Source: Sphingomonas sp.
GTDB lineage: Bacteria > Pseudomonadota > Alphaproteobacteria > Sphingomonadales > Sphingomonadaceae
NCBI RefSeq assembly: GCF_019749955.1
Contig: NZ_JAIEPC010000009.1
Location: 1 to 64,000, forward strand
DNA: 64,000 nt
Direction: 5' to 3'
Under the pieces are notes generated by a model. The model was given only the letters and a program-made list of their open reading frames with translations, made no database searches and was not told where the DNA came from. Shown here in pieces: positions 51,597 through 59,709 of this stretch. Position 1 is the first letter of the stretch, and each line of letters opens with the position of its first letter. A program made the position numbers and the translations under genes.

Positions 51597-54593
51597 CTAG
51601 GAACCGTCAAACTCGATGTTGCGCAGCGCGATGGTCCGGTCGGCGCGGCGGCGCTCCATCGCCATCTGGTTGTCCGCCGACCGGATGAAGCGCGCAGCGA
51701 AGTCGCGAACGGCCTGGTTCTCGTCGGCCTCCCATTCGGCGACCAGGGCCTTCCGCGCCTCCTGCGCTTCGACCCTGCCATATTCGCCGACGAGAACGCC
51801 GCTCGAGTCGATGACGACGTCGACGATGTTCAGCAGCTCGTCGTCTGCGGGCAGGAAGCCGACGATGGCGCGCAGCAGCGGATGCAGGAACTTCTCGCCC
51901 TCGTAGGCCCTCAGCACCGAGAGCACGAAGTCGATGCCCTCGCGCCCCTGTTCGAGTTGGCTGTAGAGCAGCGCATAGAGCGGGTGCTCCAGTGCGGGGA
52001 AGAGCTCGGCGATGAGCCGGCCGCCGTGGAACTGCGAGAACGCCGGATTGGCGTCGAACCACGCCCTCGCCGCCGCCACGATCTCGCCCGGGGCTGCCGC
52101 GAGCGGCGCGCGCAGGTAGTAGAGGCCGTGCGGCAGGTCCTCGTATCTGACGTCCCCACTCTTGCTGTCGTGCTGGAAGCGCCGGCCGATCAGGTCGATG
52201 ACGGCCTGGACGTGTTCCGCCGCGATGACGGCGAGCATTGCCTCGCCGTCGCTGCCTAGCCGCGGCACGTCGGTCATCAGCCCGAGCAGCGGGTCGACCT
52301 GCTCGGGGGAGAGTCCCTTGAGCAGCGCGACCTGGTCCCAGTTGAACATGCCGCCGGTCCAGCTGAAGACGCCGCGCGACGCCAAGGACCGCGCGGCCGG
52401 AAGGTAGATCTCGTCGAACAGGCCCGACGGATGCTTCGCCGACTGACGGGCCGCAGCGATGGCGGCGTTGTGCAGGATCGCGTCGTCCGCTGCGGCCAGC
52501 CCCTTGCCGGTAATTGTGGCCAGCAGGTCGAACCGGAACGCCTCGGCGAACTGCAGATAGTAGGCAATCGAGGACAGGTGCCGGTCCTCGCCGATCCAGC
52601 CTTCGACCAGCCGGTCTATATCCGGACCGCGCCCGGCTTCCCAGAGCCCGTGAAGCATGCCGGGCAGCCATGCGGCGAGGCGGTCGCTGAGCCGGGGCAA
52701 CCACGACAGCAGGATGTCGGGCTGCTTCGTCGCGAGCCGCTTGATGAAGTCCTGGAGTCCCACGAACGTCGCCCCGTCGCTGCTGCGCGTCTCGACGAAG
52801 CGCTCGAGCCGCGCGAGCCACTCGTCCAATGTGTCGGCAGTGACTTCCGCGATCAGCGCGTCGATGCCTGCGGACTGCTCTTCCTTCCTCGCCTCGTAGT
52901 CGAAGCCCGGCTTCGCCCACATGCTCGCGGTGACGCTGTCGTAACCGACGAGTAACCGGTAGCGGCCCAGTTCGGGATCGGCGTCGAGCGCGGCACGCAC
53001 GGCAGCGAACGCCTCGAGCAGCCGCCCCTGCGCCGCCGCCAGCGCGGCGTTCCCGGCCATGGCGGGCGGCAGCGCGTGGTAGGCGTAGTATCGCTGATGG
53101 ACGGCGACCTCGAGATGACGCCTCGCCTCGAGCCCGAGGCCGGGGATCACCCCGGCGAAGAACCCCATGACCTGCGCGAGGTCGTCCATGATGACTTCGC
53201 CCAGCTGATCGGTGTAGCCGGCGTTGTTCGGCGTGCTGCCCGCAGCGAGCATGGCATGGCGCACATTGCCCTTCAGCCTGTCGTTGGCGAGAAGCACGTG
53301 CAGGCGCTCGAGCTGCCCCAGCGCGTCGCGGCGGATCTGCTTCAGCGCACCGGTGACGACGACCGATCCATTGTGGAGCAGCATCGCGTCGGCCTTCCAG
53401 CTGGTGCCGGTCACCGTGCTCGAGAGGGTTTCCTTTAGCATGATGGTGGCGTTTGCGGCGGCATCGAGCAGTGGCGCGTCGTCCATCCCGGCGAACCTGT
53501 CGACGATCAGCCGCTGGATCGCCGGCCCGACCCGTTTCCAGGCATGGAGCTCATACTGGGCGAACCGCCGGGCGAGATCGTCGATAGGCTTGCGCTCGTC
53601 GTCCGTGACGACAGCGCGGCGCATGGCGATCACGGCGTCGAACATCCGCTCGGGCGCCGCATAGAGCAGATACCCGCTTTGCAGGATCCGGCAGATCTTG
53701 ACGATGACCGCGTGGCTCTCGGTGCCGGGGTACTCGCGGTTGAAGTAATTGAGCGGCACCTCGGGCATCCCGGGCGCGCGCATCGCCGCGTCGGACATCG
53801 CGTCGATGATGTCGGGCGCGGCGGCGGCATAGTCGTCGAAGTGGGGCAGCACGAAGTTCGAGTAGCGCTCGACCGTCTCCTCGAGGCTGTTGCGATCCTC
53901 GCAGGCGCGGATCGCCGCGAGGGCGTCTCCGTCGAACATCTCCTTGCCGTCCCGCAGGCGGGCATAGTCGCTCGCGATCTTGTCGAAGGCGTAGCCAGCC
54001 GGTTGGAGGTGCTCCTGCATCACCTTGCGCAACCGCTTGCGCATCGCCTCGATCTTCGCGGCCCCGAACCCCACGTCGGTCATCGGCTTGTAGATGGTGT
54101 CGTGCGCCATCTCGGCCCAGGCGTGGTCAAGGATCGTCTGGACCTGGATTTCACAGCGCAGTCCGGTAAAGCGGCGGTATTCGGGAAGCGCGCAGCGCTT
54201 CTCGCTCAGCTTCACCACCCAGTTCTCCGATATGAAGAACTCGGCGCCCTCCTCTTTGCTCTCGGGGTAGTGCATCTTGGAGCGATCGTAATCGACGTCG
54301 AAGTTGTCGCGCAGGATGCCGCTGTGTCCGAACCGCTGGACGTCGCCGTTGGTGTAGAAGATCACGCGGCAGCCCGAGACGTCCTTGGCGACGTCGCCGA
54401 TCGGTGTGTCGGCGGTTGCCCCGCCCCGGGCGAGCTTCGCCTCGAGCGACACCGGCTCCTTCGCCCGGCGCTGAATGTTCTGCAGGCGAAGGTCGCATTG
54501 CTCGGCGATCGCGGCTTCGAGGATCGCCGCTACCGCCTCAGCAAACTCGGCGTAAAGGACCATCCCTCCGCTCTGATATTCGTCGAAGGTCAT
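51597..54593 (-). CDS. large RelA/SpoT-domain nucleotidyltransferase protein
   Basis: 998 residues from ATG 54593, with GGGAG six bases upstream. Residues about 40-175 form a RelA/SpoT-type (p)ppGpp-synthetase fold: SLEAKLARGG, DVSGCRVIFYTNGDV, FDVDYDRSKMHY, the core GLRCEIQVQT (145-153) and HAWAEMAHDTIYK (157-169). The hydrolase, TGS and ACT domains of long RSH enzymes are absent. The remaining 800 residues are helical and repeat-like. Comparable toxin/effector synthetases modify nucleotides or tRNA; here the target is unknown. Lies upstream of the MPE operon in the same direction, with an IS relic between. Confidence 0.8.
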   Translation of the reverse strand: MTFDEYQSGGMVLYAEFAEAVAAILEAAIAEQCDLRLQNIQRRAKEPVSLEAKLARGGATADTPIGDVAKDVSGCRVIFYTNGDVQRFGHSGILRDNFDVDYDRSKMHYPESKEEGAEFFISENWVVKLSEKRCALPEYRRFTGLRCEIQVQTILDHAWAEMAHDTIYKPMTDVGFGAAKIEAMRKRLRKVMQEHLQPAGYAFDKIASDYARLRDGKEMFDGDALAAIRACEDRNSLEETVERYSNFVLPHFDDYAAAAPDIIDAMSDAAMRAPGMPEVPLNYFNREYPGTESHAVIVKICRILQSGYLLYAAPERMFDAVIAMRRAVVTDDERKPIDDLARRFAQYELHAWKRVGPAIQRLIVDRFAGMDDAPLLDAAANATIMLKETLSSTVTGTSWKADAMLLHNGSVVVTGALKQIRRDALGQLERLHVLLANDRLKGNVRHAMLAAGSTPNNAGYTDQLGEVIMDDLAQVMGFFAGVIPGLGLEARRHLEVAVHQRYYAYHALPPAMAGNAALAAAQGRLLEAFAAVRAALDADPELGRYRLLVGYDSVTASMWAKPGFDYEARKEEQSAGIDALIAEVTADTLDEWLARLERFVETRSSDGATFVGLQDFIKRLATKQPDILLSWLPRLSDRLAAWLPGMLHGLWEAGRGPDIDRLVEGWIGEDRHLSSIAYYLQFAEAFRFDLLATITGKGLAAADDAILHNAAIAAARQSAKHPSGLFDEIYLPAARSLASRGVFSWTGGMFNWDQVALLKGLSPEQVDPLLGLMTDVPRLGSDGEAMLAVIAAEHVQAVIDLIGRRFQHDSKSGDVRYEDLPHGLYYLRAPLAAAPGEIVAAARAWFDANPAFSQFHGGRLIAELFPALEHPLYALLYSQLEQGREGIDFVLSVLRAYEGEKFLHPLLRAIVGFLPADDELLNIVDVVIDSSGVLVGEYGRVEAQEARKALVAEWEADENQAVRDFAARFIRSADNQMAMERRRADRTIALRNIEFDGS

Positions 54594-54965
54594 TCCGTGC
54601 TCCCGCCCCGCCCCCAAAGCCGAATTGCGGGAAACATATCCGACGACGATCCGCGGAGCTACCTAGCTTTGGCCTGGCAGAGAGGGACAGCTATCTCGTT
54701 CGTCATCGAAGTGAGCTGCCGGTCTGCTACCGGCTCAAGTTTTGCCGTCTGCAAGACATCGGGCATGCGAATGCGCAAATGTCTCTTCCTGACAATTGCG
54801 GCCGTTCGACGCGGCGAGCGCAAACGGCAGCGAAATGCCAATCCACACCGAAATCAGACCATGACTGGGCGTGCGGCTGGGGCAGTCGGCGCCATCGGCC
54901 GGCATGCCGCATCGGCGCAAACCCCTTGGCCGACTGTCGCGACCCTAGGGCCTGTAAGGAGGGCA
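54594..54965. other. intergenic region upstream of the RelA/SpoT gene
   Basis: About 370 bases between two leftward genes. It should contain the promoter of the RelA/SpoT gene. No coding region with family features was seen. Confidence 0.45.
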
Positions 54966-55583
54966 CTACTCATAGTCGTCATCGCGATAATCGAAATCGT
55001 CATTTCGGCGAGCTGTCGCTGGCGGAATGCCTGACAGGTCGGGAAGATCCGTTGTATCAGCCGTATCCGGCGAGGGATCGTCACCGGTGACACCGACCCC
55101 AGCTTGCTGTGAATCGCGGTCAACCTCGTCGTCGAAGACATCGCCCAACGCCTTCGCGATACAGTGCCGATCAAACCGCATGAAACCGCGACCGACGTTC
55201 ATGAAGAAGCCTGCCTTCCGGTAGGCCGATACCAATCCGCGCAACGCTCCGTCGGTCGGATCCCAACCGACCGAAGCCGCCGCAGAGCGCATCTCGGCCG
55301 TGCCAAACCCGTCATGCCTGCCCAACTCCTTCAGCCATGCCCGCTTCTGTGGAGTGACCTGGGGTGCATGAATGCGACTCTTATCTCGCTGGCCGGCGAA
55401 ATAGACCCGCTTTGCGACGTCAAGATCTCGTCTGGCCGTCTCCCGCTCCGCTTCCGCGATATGCAGGTCGCGACTGACCTGTTCGACCGTATACTCAGCC
55501 CTTCTGAGGACGCTGATGCACCGACGGACTTCTGAACCGGCGTCGCCATGCCACTGCTCTTCATCTAACATGTTATCTAACAT
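54966..55583 (-). CDS. uncharacterised protein with possible winged helix
   Basis: 205 residues. The N-terminal part has a helix/coiled-coil look (VSRDLHIAEAERETARRDLDVA). The middle (DGFGTAEMRSAAASVGWDPT, GALRGLVSAYRKAGFF, RGFMRFD) reads as a small winged helix, as in DNA-binding accessory proteins. The C-terminus is acidic and disordered, ending DDFDYRDDDYE. No named family. The start codon region repeats ATGTTAGAT twice, a motif seen again in the upstream non-coding DNA. Confidence 0.6.
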   Translation of the reverse strand: MLDNMLDEEQWHGDAGSEVRRCISVLRRAEYTVEQVSRDLHIAEAERETARRDLDVAKRVYFAGQRDKSRIHAPQVTPQKRAWLKELGRHDGFGTAEMRSAAASVGWDPTDGALRGLVSAYRKAGFFMNVGRGFMRFDRHCIAKALGDVFDDEVDRDSQQAGVGVTGDDPSPDTADTTDLPDLSGIPPATARRNDDFDYRDDDYE

Positions 55584-55998
55584 TCAAATACGCGCTGTGC
55601 CGACCTTAGCGCCGGAAAGCACGCAATATAGCCATTTTTGACCATTACGGCAACCCAATGTTAGATTGATGGGTGAGTTTTTGAATCGCAAATCCGTCCC
55701 ACAGCCCCTTTTTGCACCTAACATTGGGGTTTTTTGGTAGGCGCGGCACCGCGCACGAGATTGCCTTCGCGCAGGCCGGTGTCAGCCTGGCGATGATTCG
55801 GATCGCAAACAAGTTTCAGTATAGACCATCCGCTCGCCAACGTCAACCAGGCCGACAACGTCGGGCACATTGACGCTGCGCCCCCCGTGCTGGCGGTCAC
55901 GCTCGAACCGGCCGCGTGAGCCTAGGCGACGCGGCCGACATGACCATGTCCCCAATAGCCGGAGAGCGATGATGCTCGTCGCTCAAGAAGACCCACTT
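55584..55998. other. regulatory-looking intergenic region with ATGTTAG motifs
   Basis: About 415 bases. CCAATGTTAG at about 55655-55664 and CTAACATTGG at about 55718-55727 form an exact inverted pair, and two more ATGTTAG copies are in the start codon region of the next gene. The stretch just after the second copy reads GGGGTTTTTT. No gene can be supported. Confidence 0.5.
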
Positions 55999-57231
55999 CT
56001 ACCGCCCGTGCACCGCGGGTTCTGCCAGCGCGCGTGCGTCAAGCGCATCGTCCAACTTGCTTCTATCGATCGCCACCAGCCTGCGGACTATCGACGAACC
56101 CTCCGGACCTGGCATCATCACACCATCGAAGAACCCATTCCGGCCCATTTGGAGCTCGACCGTCGGCGTACTCTCCTCGAACAGCAGGAAAAGCCACAGT
56201 CGACGCTCCTGCTCGGTCATACCCACCTTCATCCGAGTGCAGTATTTGTCCAGGAAACGCTGAGCTAGCAAGCCATTCCGATCCGATTCCGCTCCCTCTG
56301 CAAACGACATTTCTATCCCTGTCGGTGGCGCTAGCGCCATCATCGACCGATCAGGCGGAAGCTGCATCCGCGTCACCGCCAGGTCCTCGTCAGAACTCAT
56401 CAGGCGCTCCTCGATCCGATACCCAGTGTGCGACACGTCAATGTCGCCCCAGATGCCGCCGAGTGCGACGGTCGTCATGGCCAGCGAAGTATCCGTCGAA
56501 CCTTCTGACGGCTGGACCAAGCCGCCCTCGTCCTCGTCTGGCGGGACAGTCGGCGAGCCATCCCCTGCTTCAGACCATGTCGATGGAGGGAGGGCATCGG
56601 GGACCGCGTCCAACGCTTCCTGGTGCCCCATCTCCTTGATCGCCGACACCACCAAAGCAAGCCGTGCCTTCGGCATGTTCCGGACGTCGTCTACCAGCAC
56701 ACCTGACGCCATCAGGCGGTTGACGAAATCGACCATGGCCGTCGGGATGTTGCGGAGCTCATCAGCAGCGCGACGCCTCGCATCGTTGGCCATCGCCCGC
56801 AGCTCGTGGTCGATAACCACATGCTCGACCAGATGGCGCACGAGCGTCGCAATAACCCGGTCATTCGCATATACTGCGCTATCTGCGAATGAAAACGCAT
56901 TTTCCGGGGATTTGCTGTTGAGCATCGTCCGGAGGCCTGCGAACGCCTCTTCGAGGCCGTCGTCGTCACCTTCGCTCGACTCCTCCGAATCCAGGACAGA
57001 TTTGCCTCCGGAGACCGCATTCCCAAGTTCCCGGCTAATTATCCGGGAAATCCGGTCGAGCTTGCCTCCGATCCCCTCCTCCTCGATCGGGAGTGCCTGG
57101 CCGTCTACCGACTCGAACAGGGCTTGGCCTGCCAACTCAGGGGCATGGGCGACGACCATTTTTGCAAGAATCCCTTGGCTTTTGTTTGGCCTACCTCTGC
57201 CTCGCACCCATGAAGTGGCGTTCTTCCCCAT
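55999..57231 (-). CDS. uncharacterised 410-residue protein
   Basis: 410 residues from ATG 57231, with GGAAG seven bases upstream. Basic N-terminus (VRGRGRPNKSQG), a helical central region (VRHLVEHVVIDHELRAMAND, RRRAADELRN), an acidic linker (PPDEDEGGLVQPSEG) and a folded C-terminal part (MTEQERRLWLFLLFEES, VELQMGRNGFFDGVMM). No family recognised and no metal or nucleotide motif. The RGRGRP stretch resembles an AT-hook-like basic patch, hinting at DNA binding. Transcribed toward the other putative defence genes. Confidence 0.6.
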   Translation of the reverse strand: MGKNATSWVRGRGRPNKSQGILAKMVVAHAPELAGQALFESVDGQALPIEEEGIGGKLDRISRIISRELGNAVSGGKSVLDSEESSEGDDDGLEEAFAGLRTMLNSKSPENAFSFADSAVYANDRVIATLVRHLVEHVVIDHELRAMANDARRRAADELRNIPTAMVDFVNRLMASGVLVDDVRNMPKARLALVVSAIKEMGHQEALDAVPDALPPSTWSEAGDGSPTVPPDEDEGGLVQPSEGSTDTSLAMTTVALGGIWGDIDVSHTGYRIEERLMSSDEDLAVTRMQLPPDRSMMALAPPTGIEMSFAEGAESDRNGLLAQRFLDKYCTRMKVGMTEQERRLWLFLLFEESTPTVELQMGRNGFFDGVMMPGPEGSSIVRRLVAIDRSKLDDALDARALAEPAVHGR

Positions 57232-57767
57232 AATTCACTTCCACTTCCCATGCTCGATCTGTCCGAAGCAGATCGTCACCCCGGATAAATCGATTCCATT
57301 TCCCTTCGATTCAAATACACGGTGTTGACTGGCATCGCAACAGGCTTCAGACTCCCGACTTCGATTTATCCGTCAATGAAAAATCGGCGCACCGGCTCAA
57401 TCGCGCCGATTCAGCCTATAAAGGGTGCCTACAGGCCCCCTTTTTTACAGGCGCAATACCGCTAACAACGCGGGTGCCCCGCGTTGTTAGCTCAGGCGCA
57501 ATACCGTAGTTGTGGGCTAAGCCCACAACTACTGCCCCTTCCGCTTCGCTCCAGGAGGCCCGGCCGTCCCGGCCGCCGGCAGGCCGACGTCGTCGTCCTG
57601 CGTGTCGCCCCTGCGTGGCTCGGATCGGACCGCCCTGCGGTCCTCTGGTTGCGCCAGCCTTCGGCGGCGCTGTGACCTTCGCTGACGCTCTGGCGAGAAG
57701 TTTGGGTGAATGAAAAAAAGCCCGAACTTCTCCGGCGCCGGCCGGTTCCGGCATCGGAAAGAATGCC
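57232..57767. other. intergenic region between the 410-residue protein and the exonuclease pair
   Basis: About 535 bases, divergent promoters. The middle carries two tandem 45-bp units with hairpins (57448-57532). The rest, 57540-57740, is GC-rich with several small dyads and no gene. Confidence 0.55.
57448..57532. repeat. two tandem 45-bp units: shared 14-mer followed by a perfect hairpin
   Basis: CAGGCGCAATACCG occurs at 57448-57461 and 57493-57506, 45 bases apart. Each copy is followed directly by a perfect hairpin of different sequence: arms 57461-57474 and 57478-57491 (14 bp, three-base loop), and arms 57506-57518 and 57520-57532 (13 bp, one-base loop). Same layout, different stems. Confidence 0.85.
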
Positions 57768-58562
57768 ATGACCACGTTCATCATCTTCGACGTCGAATAC
57801 CGTGTCGATCACGAAGCGCACGGCCGCTATCTCGCGGCCGAGCGCACCGAGCCGGACGCACCGGATCTGTCCGACCGCGATCCCCGAGCTACGCCGCGCT
57901 GGCCCTTCCGTCGGCCTGTGGCGATCAGCTGGATGACCCTGGCGCCGGATGGGGACGGTATCCCCACGCCTGTGACGATGCGGACGGCCGGCAGCCCTGA
58001 GCAAACCGAAGGCGAGATGTTGCGCGGCTTTTTCGCTGACGTCTCCAGCGTCGTGCAGTTGGTCCTCGTGTCCTGGGGCGGTGCTGCAACCGATATCCCC
58101 CAAATCCTGCTGGCCGCGGCGAGGCATGGCATCACGCTGCCAGAATGCCTGCAGCCGTTCGCGCGGCCCTTCGACATGCGGGGCCGGTGCCACACCGATC
58201 TCATGTTGGCGATGGCGCATGGCGCGGCGCGGGTCCATCTGGCCGAGATGGCGGCCGCCATGGACATCCCGGTCAAGCCAGTCGGCGCGCCGACGGCAGT
58301 GGCTGGCTATATCGAGGCAGGCAAGTGGTCGCTTGTGAAGGCAACGGCTGAGGCGGACGTTCTGACCACCGCCTTGGTGCTGGCTCACCACCTTGGGCTC
58401 ACGATGCCGTCCTGCACTGTCCCCATGTGCGACCGCATCGCCAGCTATGCGGTCAAGATGACGCATCGCCCGTTCGCCAGCGATTTCGCCGCCTATCGCG
58501 ATCGTCTGCGCGCTGCAGCCCTTGCCGAGGCACGGTCCAGTTACGACCGGCTCGCTGCCTGA
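57768..58562 (+). CDS. 3'-5' exonuclease-like protein, PolB-exonuclease type
   Basis: 264 residues from ATG 57768, after GGAAAG. It begins with IIFDVEYRVD, the DxE motif of DEDD exonucleases. VLVSWGGAATDIPQILLAAA is the second region and RCHTDLMLAMAHG the third; together they match the predicted PolB-like exonuclease group. Probably a DNA 3'-5' exonuclease acting in repair or element replication. The next gene is also an exonuclease. Confidence 0.68.
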   Translation: MTTFIIFDVEYRVDHEAHGRYLAAERTEPDAPDLSDRDPRATPRWPFRRPVAISWMTLAPDGDGIPTPVTMRTAGSPEQTEGEMLRGFFADVSSVVQLVLVSWGGAATDIPQILLAAARHGITLPECLQPFARPFDMRGRCHTDLMLAMAHGAARVHLAEMAAAMDIPVKPVGAPTAVAGYIEAGKWSLVKATAEADVLTTALVLAHHLGLTMPSCTVPMCDRIASYAVKMTHRPFASDFAAYRDRLRAAALAEARSSYDRLAA

Positions 58563-58605
58563 TCCCCTGAGCCCTGCCCGTCGTGGCAGCCTGAAAGGAA
58601 ACATC

Positions 58606-59493
58606 ATGAAGTTCTATGAATTCGAGGGCGATCCCGCCCTCGAAATGCGCGCGCGTGAGCTCGAACAATCAAGCGACTTTCGCGTCCTGCGGCGCGTGCC
58701 GCACCTCCACGAGCTATGGGTGGCGCCGACGCCTGCGCAAGGGCGATCCATCCAGCTGGCGGTCATCGACAGCGAGACGACCGGTCTTGGTGACGGCGAC
58801 AAGATGATCGAGTTCGCAATGGTGAAGATGGCGCTCGATGCCGATGGCCAGATTTGTGATATCGCTGGCCCAATCGACGGCCTGGAAGACCCCGGCACGC
58901 CGCTGCGCCCCGAGATCGTCACGATCACCGGGCTCGACGACGCAATGCTGGCCGGTCAGGGCTTCGACGACGACGGCCTGCGGGAACAGCTCGCCGACGT
59001 CGATGCGATCGTCGCTTTCAATGCGGTTTTCGATGCTCGCTTCTGGCGCGTACGCTTTCCATGGCTGACGAAACCATGGATCTGCGCGCAGAAGGATCTG
59101 GATTGGCATGCCCAAGGCCATGCCGAGCGGTCGCAGTCGGCATTGCTGGCAGCCAAAGGCTTTTTCTACGGGGGGGGCCATCGCGCGGCACCAGACGCCT
59201 GGGCGTTGGCGATCCTGTTGGCCACGCAAGCCCGTGACGGCCGCACGGTCGCCGCCAACCTTGTCGATGGCGCTTTCAGGATCACCCACCGTGTCCGCGC
59301 CGCTGGGGCGCCGTTCGGCTGCCGCGCTGATCTCAAGGAGGCGGGCTACAAATGGGACGCGAAGGCCCGGGTGTGGTGGACCGACGTCGAGGCCAAGGAT
59401 CTCGATGCCGAGATTCTCATGCTCACGGCAATACACCCGTTGATCAAGCCGATGCACGAGCCGGTAGATTGTTTCAATCGGCACATATGGTGA
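58606..59493 (+). CDS. DnaQ-like 3'-5' exonuclease (DEDDh)
   Basis: 295 residues from ATG 58606, with AAAGGA upstream. A DEDDh fold: LAVIDSETTGLGDGDKMIEF (motif I), ITGLDDAMLAGQGF, DAIVAFNAVFDARFW (motif II) and GGGHRAAPDAWALAILL (motif III). The C-terminal 70 residues (GCRADLKEAGYKWDAKARVWW) are a separate small domain often found on such exonucleases. Pairs with the preceding exonuclease-like gene; both likely act on DNA ends. Confidence 0.82.
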   Translation: MKFYEFEGDPALEMRARELEQSSDFRVLRRVPHLHELWVAPTPAQGRSIQLAVIDSETTGLGDGDKMIEFAMVKMALDADGQICDIAGPIDGLEDPGTPLRPEIVTITGLDDAMLAGQGFDDDGLREQLADVDAIVAFNAVFDARFWRVRFPWLTKPWICAQKDLDWHAQGHAERSQSALLAAKGFFYGGGHRAAPDAWALAILLATQARDGRTVAANLVDGAFRITHRVRAAGAPFGCRADLKEAGYKWDAKARVWWTDVEAKDLDAEILMLTAIHPLIKPMHEPVDCFNRHIW

Positions 59494-59709
59494 CCGATTG
59501 ATTTGAGCGTGCAGGCGTCGGCCACCGTCCGGCGTCTGCACGCCGACAGGCACAAACCAAAAAGACACAGCAAGCCAAAAGCCGACATGGTGTCTGACTC
59601 GAATGTGCCAATCGACCAGAAATGACTACCAGAACAAGCAGCGCGGAGCAATACGCGGACTGCGCTAAGGCCAATCGCCGAAGGACGATCACCGCCAGAA
59701 ACTTGGCGC

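Noticed and set aside
53544-55034. 496-codon plus-strand frame over the RelA/SpoT gene
   Set aside because: Antisense shadow of a gene with intact catalytic motifs.
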